64,000 nt of DNA from Moniliella sp. 'wahieum' (Eukaryota > Basidiomycota > Moniliellomycetes > Moniliellales > Moniliellaceae). This document shows positions 24,453 through 35,154 of the stretch, one piece after another. The notes beneath the pieces were generated by a model. It saw only the letters and a list, made by a program, of their open reading frames with translations. It was not told the origin of the DNA and did not search any database. How positions within the stretch are numbered: position 1 is the first letter of the stretch; each line of letters opens with the position of its first letter. The stretch is from NCBI GenBank assembly GCA_003971905.1, contig RSEE01000029.1:1-64000 (forward strand), written 5' to 3'. The translations under genes were made by a program, and so were the position numbers.

Positions 24453-25807
24453 ATGTCGCCCATCGCAGCTGGCAGCACGCCCTCCGTGCGTACCGCGGCC
24501 GAGACGCTCCGTCCGCCGCTCGCCTTGCCCACCGTCGCTGCGCCTCCCTCCATGGCGTACGGGGCGGCAGACAAGATGGCTGCGCGGGTAGCGCGCGATC
24601 TGCGGTCAGACGCTGACGGTGCCTTCGGACGAGGTGGGGCTACGATGCTGAGTGCGACGCGGGCGACGATGTGTACCACGAAGATGGCACGACGGCCGAG
24701 GTGGAAGCGCAGTTGGCTGCGTTGTTGGGGCAAAGAAGCCGCCTTGTTCTGTACCAGTGGTACAGTGAGCAACCAACTTGCCGTGCGCACTCACCTGACT
24801 CACCGCCCTACAGTCTCGTCTGCGATTCGCGCGCGCACATTTTGCGCACGAAGCCGGTGGCGCAGCGCTGATTGCCGGCGCGCATACCATCCCCGTTGTG
24901 CCGTCGAACGGACACCACCTCACCTGGTCCGACCTTGCGCCGCACATTGTTCAGGACGACGGGGACGTGCATGTAGCGCCGACGCAGCTCGTCTGTTCGA
25001 GAACACGCTCAATGGCACATCTTGCCGCAGGACGAAGTGGAGCGGATCGGGCAGGAAGTGCACGCGCAAGGAATCAAGTTGCACTCGACGGTGCGCGCTT
25101 GTGGAACGTGGCAGCCGAGACGGGGAGGACGATGGAAGAGCTAAGCCGACCGTTTGATTCGGTCAACGTGTGCTTGTCCAAGGGGCTCGGCGCCGATTGG
25201 CTCCATCCTGGCTGCTCGGCACAGTTTATTGCCAAGGCGCGTCATTTCCGCAAAGCCTTGGGCGGCGGGATGCGCCAAAACGGGCGCACTGGCCGCGCGG
25301 CGCGCGAAGCGGGTGCAAGCCAACTTTTACGTCTGGCGCATACGCACGCATGGCGCGCGATGCCAGCGCCGCCTCGAGGCGCTGGGCGTGCGGATTGCCA
25401 TTCCGGCGGAAACGAAACATGGTGCGTAGAGAAGGACAGAGGGGGGATGAGGTGGATTGGTGCGCAGAAAGGAAAGCTAACCATGCAATACGGACGCCGG
25501 GGGGGACAGCTGTTTATTGACCCCATGTCGATCGGCGTGTCGGGGCGAGAGCTGCGGCGCGGGCGGCGGGGGGCTGGAGCAGCCGATCCTGACGACGGGC
25601 CAGCGGCTGGTGTTCCACCTGCACCGGCGCCGGAGACGGTGGAGGCGCTGGAGGCGCTGGTGCGGGTTGCTGAAGAAGGAGAAGGATAAGATTGCGCAGG
25701 GCTTTGACCCCGTGGCGGGGGCGAGTCTGCGCAGCCAGTCGATCCGCATCTACAGCGGCGGTGTGAATGGGAATGGGATGTGGCATAAGAGGAGGACTCG
25801 AGTATAA
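24453..25807 (+). CDS. GLY1: L-threonine aldolase (low-specificity type)
   Basis: This is a PLP-dependent fold-type I enzyme that cleaves L-threonine or allo-threonine to glycine and acetaldehyde, a cytosolic route to glycine. The ATG at 24453 gives a short N-terminal extension. DLRSD, then TLTVPSDE in the next frame, is the family's N-terminal DxRSDTxT box (near 24596-24635). Then come DDVYHEDGTTAEVEAQLAAL, CTSGTVSNQLAVRTHL, HLDGARLWNVAAETG (around 25085-25125) and the PLP-lysine motif VCLSKGLGAP (25168-25197). An intron of 88 bp (25422-25509; GTGCGT...ACAG) precedes LFIDPMSIGVSGREL. The C-terminus ends IRIYSGGVNGNGMW plus a short tail, with the stop at 25805. The frame breaks several times by single bases while the motifs remain intact. 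The length is as expected for the family. Confidence 0.88.
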
Positions 25808-26227
25808 TACGAGGAGAAGTATAAGAGAGGAAGTATAATGAGGAGAAGTACAAGTGGGGAGGTGTTGGATGTGACAGGGGAGTGATGGGGACGTGATGGG
25901 GAGGGCGATGCGTGAGAGGGAGCGAAGGAATGGGTGGATGATGGATGATGGCCGGCAGACGCGGCGGGAGGCGCAGGGCGAGGACCACACTGCCCCGTGG
26001 CAGATCGCGCGAGCGCCAAAAAGAAAAAAAAATGGGGGTGGGGTGGCGCGGGGGCAGTGCGGGGGGGGGGGGTAGAAGGGCGAGGCTACTCTGGGGATGT
26101 TTGGTTGGTGCTACCACCTGCGCTGCTGTCTGCTGCTGCCTCCTTCTCTCTGTGCTGCTGCTGACGATGTGCTGGCCAGCCCCTGAAAACACAACCTCAG
26201 CAACCAGATCAACGCCAAACGCATACT
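25808..26227. other. Intergenic, no supported gene
   Basis: Contains an AGGAAGTATAATGAGGAGAA-type direct repeat just after the aldolase stop (about 25800-25860), a poly-A run and a poly-G run near 26030-26070, and a Cys/Leu-codon-rich open stretch that is not convincing as protein. Probably the terminator of the aldolase gene and the promoter of the next gene. Confidence 0.45.
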
Positions 26228-28716
26228 ATGAGCACCCATGCGCACCCACCCGCCTGCCCCTCCCAATCCCAGGCCCAACAAGCCCCGCCCCCCCCGCCGG
26301 CCCTCGGCACTCGCCGCTGCGCTGCGCCCACCCGCACGCCTCGGCTCGGGCTCTGCCTCTGCCTCTGCCTCGGGCTCTGCCGCACGCAAGCGCCGTGCGC
26401 CACCGGCGCTCTCCCGCCCCGCAGGCGCCCCCACCGCGCCGCGCTACCGAAGGCGCTGCGCCGCCACCGCCCCGCCTGCCCTCTCGCCCTCGCCCTCGCC
26501 CACAGCCTCGCTGCGCCCCTGCGCCCAGCCCACGCGCCGCTGCCGGTGCGGCGCGTCGAGTGCGCCCCCGAGGTCCCCCGCGCCCCGCATCCTCCCCGAA
26601 CGCAAGCCACCGCGCCCCGCGCCCGCTAGCCTCTCCCCCGACCTCGTCGACCCCGAAGCGGCCGACTCGGACTTGGACTGGCCCGTGACGAGGCGGCCCT
26701 CGCTCCGCCCCGCGCCCGCACAACCGCCCTGGCAGACGACGCCGATGCGGATGTGGACACGGACGATGGCCACGAGTACGAGTATGAGTACGAGTACGAC
26801 CACGACGTCCCGCTGTCTTGTCTTCCTCCCTCGCTCCTTTGACCTGAGCGGGAGTGTGCTGCCCATTCGGGTGTCCCAAGGCGCTGCCAAGCGAGCGCGG
26901 AAAGAAAGCTGGCGGTCGCAAACACAAGCATAAGCGGCACCGCCCACTGCCGGTGCCGCTACAGGTACCGGTGCTCTCCCGCCCTTCTCCCACGTGCCCA
27001 CGCCATCGTCACCGTTGCATACGGAAGAGGAGCGGCCGCTGGACCTGTCGACCTACGACCTGTCGCTTGTCCCGTCGTGGGACCTCAGTGGCCCGCTCGC
27101 CCGCCCCTTCTCCGCGTCCGAGTCGGACAGTAACGAGAACGAAGACGAAGACGAAGACGGGACGAGCTTTGAAGTGTCCATCCCGCTTTTTGACCAACAA
27201 AGTTTTGATCAAAACTTCCCCCCCCTGGCGCTATCGACATCAGCCTCGACCTCGACTTCGTTTTCGACCCTGGCGCCTCCACTCCTGCCTGCGCTCTTCC
27301 CCCCTGCCCCGGGGACAGGGGACCAGCGCACGCTCTCCTCCCGCCGGACGAGGAGGAGGAGGAGACCGCGCCCGCTCCTCTCGCGCCTGCCTTGCCCGCG
27401 CCCGTCTCCTCGCACGTGGTGACGGTGACCTTTTGGATGGCGACGGGACGACGGTGTGTGCGCGGACGACGGACGACGGCCGAGCAGTGTTTGGCTCGGA
27501 TGGAGAATTTGAGCGGGTGGAGGAAGGTGGGATGTCGGACGCAGGGTTGGACAGTGAGCCAGGTACCGGCGCACGTGCCCGTGTCGGTGCCGGTGCCGGT
27601 GCAGGTGCCGACTCGGACTTGGACTTGGACTTGGACTCGGACTTGGACGGAGACACGACGGACGATATGGGTGGTGGGTTCCATTTGCCCCGTATGGTCG
27701 TCGGCAGTCTTGCCCCGTGCGGCTCGGTCTGGCCCCATCCCCGTCCCCATCCTCATCTTGCTTCTCGTTCTCATTCTCATTCTCATTCGCATTCTCATTC
27801 TCGTTCTCGCTCTCGCTCTCGATCTCGCTCTCGCTCTCGCTTCCGCGTCGACGACGCACGTGGTCATCGTACCCTTCCTCGGTCCCGCTCCCCCTCCCCT
27901 TCTCGTCTCCACTCTCCTTCTCATTCTCGTTCTCGTTCTCGTTCTCGTTCTCGTTCCCATTCTCGTTCCCGTACCGACTCGCGATCCCGATCCCAATCCA
28001 CCTGCACATCCCGTCCTTTTCTCGTGGCCGACGCGCGGCACCACCGCCACCTGCGTCAACAACAACCGGGACGACACTTTCGCCGCGCTCTCCTCCTCCT
28101 CTTCCCTCCCCGTTCCCGAAACGCCGCGAATGGGCACGTTTGCGCCTTCGCACCGGCCCTACTCGGCTTCGCGACGAGCGATCATCACGGGTTGCGAGAC
28201 CCATCGACCATTTGGCTCTGTCGGCTCTCACCCGCGCGACCGATCTCGTCCTTCTTCTTCTACGCGCACCCACACGCGCACTCATCCTCGCTCCCATCGC
28301 TCTCGCCCCGGTACATCCACCCCGCGCAGCTCTACCCCCGCCACGGCCGCGCCTTGCCACCTCGCCCTCGGCTCGCCCGACCGCCCAGACCGGTCCCCTT
28401 CCGCCGTGGTAGTCAGCTCGGGTTGCCCCTGCCCTACCTGGGTCTGGACCTGGGTTCGACTTTGGTCTGGATCTGGATCTGGGGCTGGATCTGGGAGTGG
28501 GACTGGGAGGGGGACGTGGTGCGTGCCTGTGCCGCCGCCGAGTCCAGGCGCGACACTAGACACGGTGTTGTGTGGGAACGACTGCAGTTGCGCGCCGAGC
28601 GGAGCGGGGACGAAGGGTGGACGCGCGCTTCTGCTTCCGCTTCGCCCTCCTCGCCCTCGGCCTCCCGCTCCTCGCCCCCCTTGGCCATTGACTTGGCCGA
28701 GTGGATCAATGTGTAG
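26228..28716 (+). CDS. Large disordered protein with acidic and SH/SR dipeptide repeats
   Basis: I do not recognise this protein. Reading from an ATG at 26228, the first 450 bases encode a Pro/Ala/Ser/Arg-rich disordered region. Frame-coherent segments follow: DLVDPEAADSDLDWPV (about 26640), an acidic EYEYEYEYDHD run (26770), KKAGGRKHKHKRHR (26910), EERPLDLSTYDLSLVPSWDL (27020), the acidic patch NENEDEDEDG (27135), VVTVTFLDGDGTTVCARTTD with one shift (27415) and SDLDLDLDSDLDGD (27615). Then come long Ser-His and Ser-Arg dipeptide runs (27765-27850 and 27915-27990). The last part, about 28600-28716, ends AIDLAEWINV. The composition suggests a nuclear regulatory or scaffold protein, but that is inference only. 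An opposite-strand frame rich in Glu/Asn is the mirror of the same hexanucleotide repeats. The frame is not continuous. Confidence 0.45.
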
Positions 28717-29605
28717 CCACCGCGTAGCCCCAGCGCTTCGGCTTGCTGTCAAACTAGCCTCGAGCATATGGGGTGGATGGTGCGCTGGGTACCCTGGGTA
28801 TCTGGCGACCCTGGGGACCCTGGGCACCGTGTCTCCCTGCGCCATGGCACTGTACATAGTTTCCGATTGAATTGATTTCGTGTTGACGTGGTCCGGGCAG
28901 GGAGCCAGTGGGACTGGACTCCGCACCGGTTTCGTAGGTTCTAGAAGAGGAATCATTAATCAGGTCTACGGACGAACGACCCGGGAGCGGTCGGTAAGCC
29001 CGGCCGGACAGGACAGTAAGGACCAAGTAGGAGATCAGCGCTGAGGCCCAGCCTACTAGCTCGTATATCTTCTGTCCTGCCTCAAAGTGAAACCCGGGTC
29101 CAACCACCGTTGCGACGCACGGGCGAGCCGGGGTGCCTACTATTAGACTGCTTGCCACGGTTATGGTAGGGGTCGACGGTCTGCATTGAAGGCGAAAGAG
29201 TTGTGCCGTGCCGTTGCTCTGGGTGGGTGCCACTATTAGTACCCTAGTCTACGAATCGAGCTCACAGGTGGGCAGGACTGACGAGGACGCCAAAGAGCGG
29301 TGGCCGGCGGTGCCAAGGGGACGCCGTACAGGCAGATGGACACAACGCTAGGACAGAACCAACTAGCCACACTACTATCTACCACATATCGGTCCACCTC
29401 GTCGTGTCGTACGAACGTCTTCCAAGCACAACTGGTTGCTTCACCTCCCTCCTCCCGCCATCAGGCACCATTTCTACATATCTCTTCTGCAGCTCTGCCA
29501 GTCCCGCCCCCAGACGAACGATACACACGAATTGATTCAAGCCTTCCGCCCTAACCTTTTGGATGCGGGGGAAGGGGTAGGCGCGCGGCTGGGCTGGACC
29601 GGCCA
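28717..29605. other. Convergent intergenic region
   Basis: Lies between the 3' ends of the plus-strand disordered protein gene and the minus-strand ADE6 gene. It includes a small run of CCCTGGG/GGGTACC-like repeats (28785-28835). No protein or RNA gene is supported. Confidence 0.45.
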
Positions 29606-32600
29606 CTACGGGTTCTCTTCCACCCACAGACGCACACTTTCAAAAGCCGGAACCAGGGACCGCGTCCGTTCCAGCTCGGACCCGTGGCCGGGGGCGGAGG
29701 GACATGTTGGTGTCAAAACAGACAACGTTCCGGGTGGGGCATCATGCTGAGCACGCGTCCGTCGGAGGATTGCACGCCCGTCACGCCGTCGGGGGAACCG
29801 TTGGGGTTGAGCGGTAGGTTTCGGTCGCGGAGCGGTCGTCGGGGCTGTTGTTCACGTAGCGCAGCACCACCTGATCCTTCGGCACGGGGTGGCCGCCACA
29901 GCGCGTCCTTCGGCGTGCGAAACGACAATGGGCAACCGCGAGCCGCGCATCAAGCGCAAAAAGGGACCCGAGGCATTCGCGTCCACCTCAACATCACCTG
30001 TCGCGCCTCGTAGCGACCCGAGGCGTTGCCCTTGAACGCAGGCCAGGCTTTGCCACCAGGGATCAGGCCGGCCCGGCCCAGCCGAGAGCATCTGGCCCCA
30101 TTGCACACGCCCAAGGCAAACGTATCGGTGCGTTGCAGGAAGAAGGTCTGCAGTTCCTTGCGTGCGGTCGGGTTGAGCAGCAGCGACTTGGCCCATCGCC
30201 TCCGGCACCCAGCACGTCACCAAAGGAGAAACCACCGCAGGCAGCCAGCCCACGGAAGGGCGCAAACTGACCCGTCCCGAGGTTGAGGTCCGAGCTGTGG
30301 ACATCGACCACGGTAAAGCCGGCTTGGTGCCAGGCCCAGGCCATCTCAACATGCGAATTGACACCTTGTTCGCGCAGGATGGCCACCATGGGAGCCGAGT
30401 GCAGCGGGCGCTCTACGCAGTGAACGCGAGCGCGCCCAACACGTCCTCGCCGGGTTGTAGCTGAGGTCGTACGAAGGCGGTTGGGCGAGCTGTGGGGCTG
30501 GTCTGGATCAAGGCATACTCGCTATCGGCCGCCTTGTGGTTGTCCCGCAACGCCTGCATCCGCCACGACGTTTCGGCCCAGGCAGCTTGGAGCTGCTTGC
30601 GCTCGGAGCGGAAAACGACGTGTTCGCCGTGGGTGAACGTGACACTTTCCTCGCCGGCGGGGAGGACGCGACCGAGGACGTTAACGTCCTTGGCAGGCAC
30701 GCCTTCCGATACCAGCACCGCCTGCACCGCCTTGATGTCCGACCGACGCACCTGCACCAGTGCGCCCAGTTCCTCGTTGAACAAGGCCATGCACCGAGGC
30801 CAGGCTGGCATCGGCACTGTACGACCCAGGTCCAGCTCGAGGCCCGTGCGCGCGGCAAAGCTCATTTCGGCCGCGGCAGCCAACAGGCCTCCGTCGCTCC
30901 GGTCGTGGTAGGCCAAGATGAGCTGGGGCGCGTGGGGCGCGACTCGACGGTCAAGCGCTTGAGTGTGCTCATGGCCTTGACGACGCGGTGAGCACCTTGG
31001 CTGACTCAACGTCCGGCGCCTCGTCGCCCAGCTGGCGGAACACTTGCGCCAACGCACTGCCGCCCAAACGTTGCTTCCCGCCCGCCAGGTCGATCAGCAG
31101 CAGCACCGTGTCTTCCACGTCGGTGCGCAGCAGCGGGGTCCAGGTACGACGCGTGTCAAACACAGGGCCAAAGGCTGTGATGATCAAGCTGAGCGGCGAG
31201 GTGACTTCCTTGCTCTTCCCATCCTCGTGCCACGCCATCTTCATCGACATGGAATCTTTGCCGACCGGGATGGCGAGGCCGAGCTGCGGGCACAAGTCCA
31301 GGCCAACGGCCTGCACGCCTCGTACAGTTTCTTGCCCTCGTCCCCATGCGACGCAGCGGCCATCCAGTTGGCACTGAGCTTGACGCGGGTCAGGTCGTCG
31401 CCCACATCGGCAGCCACGAGGTTGGTCAGCGCCTCGGCAACGGCCATGCGCGCACTGGCAGCAGCATTGATCAGTGCCAGCGGCGTACGTTCTCCCGATG
31501 CCATCGCTTCGCCCGTCAGGCAGTCGAACCCGTAACTCGTCCGGGTCACCGCCACATCCGCCACGGCACCTGCCACGGTCCCACCATCGGTTCCTGCGCC
31601 ACCAGCGAGGTGACGGAGCGATCGCCAATGTGATCAGGAACGCCTTGCTGCCACGCTGGGGAGGTGCAGGACACGGTCCACCGCTTCGGCCGTAGCGTTG
31701 GACGCGACGTAGGAGCCCAGCGATGCGTCAAAGGGGGCAGCTGCACGTCGAGCGAGTGCGCCGTGCGACCAATCTTGGGCGCCTTGCCAAACAGCACGTC
31801 CATCGGAAGGTCAATGGGCGTCGTGCCAAACAGACGGTCCGAGAGGAGAAGGCGTTGCTCGGTCGTTGCCACGCCGACCACCGCATACGGGCACCGTTCG
31901 CGCTTGGCAATCGCCTCAAAGGTGGGCAGATCGGCCTGCTTGACCGCGAGCACGTAGCGTTCCTGCGACTCGTTGCACAGATCTCCATCGGCGACATGCC
32001 CGGCGAAGCGACGGGAACGTCGCGCAGCTCAAAGTGCGCGCCGAGACCGGCGTCGTGCACCAGCTCGGGCAGCGCATTGCTCAGTCCTCCGGCACCAACG
32101 TCGTGGATGGACTGGATCGGGTTGCCGCCCACCAGGTTGGCGCACTGGTCAATCACCTCTTGGCAGCGCCGCTGCAGCTCGGGGTTCTCGCGCTGCACCG
32201 AAGCAAAGTCCAAGTCGGCGGTCCGCCGCGCCGACGCGAGCGAAGAAGCAGCCGCCGCCGCCTAGGCCAATCAGCATCCCGGGCCCACCCAGCACGATCA
32301 CTGCGCTCCCCGGCTCGATTTGGCCCTTGAGCGCACACTCGGGCCGCACATTGCCCACCCACCAGCAAGCATGATCGGCTTGTGGTAGCCACGCACTTCG
32401 AGCGCACCCTTGTCCCCCGTCTGGAAGAGGATGATGAGAAGGTTCGATTTGGTTAGTTCCCTGTGGATGTACCCCTCTCCCTGCCCCGACCCCCTCCACA
32501 AAACAAAGCAAAGCAGCCCCACGTACCGGCACCCGTTCGCTCCACGTCCGCCAGAATCCGCCAATCGCCGGACGACCAAACTCGTTGTTGAAGCTGGCTC

Positions 32601-33854
32601 CGCCCAGGGGCGCCTCGAGCATGATCTTTTGCGCCGAGGCAATGTGCGCCGGGCGACCAAAGTCTTCCTCCCACTTTTGCGGCGCCGAGGCGAGGTTGAG
32701 GTTGGAGGTCATGAAGCCCGTCAGGCCGCCTTGGGCTTGACCCGCGGCCCACCGCACCTTCGTCCCGGATCTCCCCGCCGGAGCCGGTAGCCGCACCGGG
32801 GAAGGGCGAGACGGCGGTCGGGTGGTTGTGGGTTCGACCTTGCCGAGCATAGGGCGGACTTCCTTCTTGCCCGTGTACACGTGCAGGCCATCCACCTTGT
32901 CGGCATCGAACCGCACCGCCTCAAAGCCTTCGAAGACCGCGGCATTGTCCGAGTAGGCCGAGATGGTGTGCTGCGGATGCAGCTTGTGCGTGTGCCGGAT
33001 CATGCCAAACAACGTTTCCGGCATCGGCTTGCCGTCGATCGTCCAGTCCGCATTGAATATCTTGTGCCGGCAGTGCTCCGAGTTGACTTGGGCAAACATG
33101 AACAGTTCCACGTCCGTCGGGTTGCGGCCCAGCCCGTGCCGCCTGAGGGAGGGTGGACAAAGGCCGAGATGAGATACTCCATCTCGTCCCCGGCCAGCGC
33201 CAGACCATCCTCCACATTGGCCTTCTGGAGGCGAGCCAGGGCGGTGGGACGATCAACGTCCTGCGCCTTGAGGCCCTGAAGAAGATCAATGACCTTCAAG
33301 GGCGCCGGCTTGGACGCGTGGAACAGGTCGTCGGTGGTGGGCAGGGTGGGGTGAGCACCTGCGTCATGCGGTCGTACAGCGCATCGCCCAGGCCCGCCAG
33401 CTCCTCGGGCGACAAGGACGCTTGGCCGGGTGGTCAAACTGCAGCACGTACGCCAGGCCACGCTCGACACGCTTGACCTTGTCGGCCAAGCCGCACTCGT
33501 GGAAGATGTCGGCGGCCTTGGAGGACCAGGGGGAGATGTTGCCCTGGCGCGGGGCGACAAAGAGCACGACCTGGTCCGAGGGGAGGGAGCCCTGGATGGC
33601 CGGGCCACGACGGCGCGCGTCGCGGGGAAGGCCACGTCGTCGCCGTAGGCGAGGAGCAGGTCCAGGGTCTGCGCCACCTCGCCCTCGAGCGCGGCGGGGG
33701 CGGCGGGCTGGACAAAGTGGAGGTAGACGGCGTCGACGGAGCGGAGCGGCGGGCTGGCGGGCGGGAGGGCGGCGCGGAGCGTGTCGAGCAGGTCGGTGCG
33801 GATGGCGGGGATGTGGACGCTGGGGCCGAGCAGGGTGGCGTGGCCAGCAGCCAT
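29606..33854 (-). CDS. ADE6: Phosphoribosylformylglycinamidine (FGAM) synthase
   Basis: The fourth step of de novo purine synthesis: FGAR plus glutamine and ATP gives FGAM, in the cytosol. The start is the ATG at 33854 ([11 protein letters not shown]). Seen in order: the N-terminal domain with a [19 protein letters not shown] stretch (33610-33560); [18 protein letters not shown] (33085-33030); a VETHNHP-type box disturbed by a missing base (near 32835); [20 protein letters not shown] (32620-32565); a 106-bp intron (32526-32421, GTACGT...CCAG); [17 protein letters not shown] (32125-32075); [20 protein letters not shown] (30920-30865); and the C-terminal glutamine amidotransferase with [12 protein letters not shown] (30235-30200), the GVCNG nucleophile-cysteine loop (30117-30097) and a MPHPER box near 29740. 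The span fits the roughly 1,340-residue fungal enzyme. Many single-base frame breaks interrupt it, but the catalytic motifs persist. It is divergent from guanylate kinase. Confidence 0.95.
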
Positions 33855-34092
33855 GGCGGGCAGGGGGCGAGGGTGGGTGGGGGGGGGGCGGCGTCACAGC
33901 AGTTCGCCGGGGACGAATCGAGGCAAAAGTCCGTCTGTGCGTCGCCGAAAAAAAATGGAAAAAAGACGCAGCCACGAACGAAACGTCCAGCGGCGTCGGT
34001 GCAACTGCGCCTGGATCGTCCACGGGCTGCCTAAGGCACCCCTCTTTTTGCGAATACACTCGCTCTCACTGCTCCACGCGTGCCCCCCCCCC
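33855..34092. promoter_or_regulatory. Divergent promoter region of ADE6 and GUK1
   Basis: Only 238 bp separate the ADE6 start (33854, minus) from the guanylate kinase start (34093, plus), so both genes must share upstream sequence. A G-rich run borders ADE6, an A-rich tract lies at 33950-33965, and poly-C borders the GUK1 ATG. No specific transcription factor site is claimed. Confidence 0.6.
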
Positions 34093-34786
34093 ATGTCCGT
34101 CCCCCTCGTCGAAGCGCAGATGGCGCGCCCCCTCGTGCTCTTCGGCCCGTCGGGCACCGGGAAGAGCACGCTGCTCAAGCGCCTCCTCGCCGAGTACCCC
34201 GACCGCTTCGGCTTCAGCGTCAGCCACACCACCCGCGCCCCCCGCGCCGGCGAGACGCCCGGCGTGTCGTACCACTACGTCACCCGCCCCCAGTTCGACC
34301 AGCTCATCCACGACGGCGCCTTTCTCGAGCACGCCGTCTTCGGCGGCAACTGCTACGGCACCACGCCCAGGCCGTCGCCGACGTGTCCCGCGTGTCGGAC
34401 GGCGGTGTGCGGCGCCGGGCGGTGCTGGACATTGATGCGCAAGGCGTGCGGACCATCATGGCGCGCCACCCGCACCTGGACCCGCTCTACGTCTTCCTCG
34501 CGCCTCCGTCGTTCTCTGCGCTCAAGGAGCGGCTCGAAGGCCGCGGTTCCGAGACGGAGGAGAGCATCACCAAGCGGCTTGCCATGGCCGCGCAAGAGCT
34601 GCGGTTTGCGCGCGAGGGCAAGCACGATGTGACGGTGGTCAACGACGACCTGGACCGTGCCTACGCCTTGTTCCGGCAGGTGGCCACCGGCCACCTCACC
34701 AAGGGCGGCGACGCCTTGCCCCGGCCGAGCCCGAGGCGGAGCAGGCGAGCATTGACCGGCTGGCTGCGCTCCAGGCCGACAAGTAA
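34093..34786 (+). CDS. GUK1: Guanylate kinase
   Basis: Catalyses GMP + ATP = GDP + ADP in the cytosol, a step needed for all GTP supply. From the ATG at 34093 (an in-frame alternative ATG lies at 34120) the protein shows the P-loop [17 protein letters not shown] (34138-34190), then the GMP-binding region [20 protein letters not shown] (34210-34270), then [15 protein letters not shown]. One base is missing near 34366, after which [22 protein letters not shown] (34423-34460) and [16 protein letters not shown] follow. The C-terminus is [32 protein letters not shown] and a tail ending LQADK with the stop at 34784. A second frame shift lies near 34720. Its length, about 230 residues, is slightly above the usual 190-210. 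No introns are visible. Confidence 0.93.
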
Positions 34787-35154
34787 ACCACAGTCGAGCT
34801 GCTGTTTTTTTTTTTTCTTTTCTCTTCTTCTTCTTCTTGCTCCCTCTGCGTATATCTCGTTCTGGATTCACCTGCAGGGTGCATCGTGGATGCCGCCCCC
34901 TATTTGATGCTCCATCTGCGCCGGGTGTGCTTGGGTAGCGGGTGAGGGCTTCTCCTTCCTCCAACCGCAACTCGCCCGTCGGGCTTTCCGACTTGGGGGA
35001 ATGGCGGCCGAACGGCAGTTTTCCGCAGCGTCGTAATTTCATTCCAGCGGCAGCGGCCATTAGTGACCACGGCCAGACGCCCAGCTGCGGAAGATTCATA
35101 TCCATCTTCATAGGCGCGCCCAGCGCGCAACCACCACCGCCGGCCACGCGCAGC
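34787..35154. other. Intergenic, 3' region of GUK1
   Basis: Has a T-rich stretch just after the stop (about 34805-34840: a T run, then CTT repeats), probably in the 3' untranslated region, followed by unremarkable sequence upstream of the next gene. No gene is supported. Confidence 0.5.

Noticed and set aside
23837-24790. Minus-strand 317-codon frame overlapping the threonine aldolase start
   Set aside because: Antisense to the conserved aldolase N-terminus and without a recognisable pattern.
27209-28360. Minus-strand Glu/Asn/Ser-repeat frame as the real gene
   Set aside because: Flanking non-repetitive plus-strand pieces (for example the segments near 27020, 27135 and 27415) read as ordinary protein, while the minus frame outside the repeat is Arg/Gly-rich and featureless.
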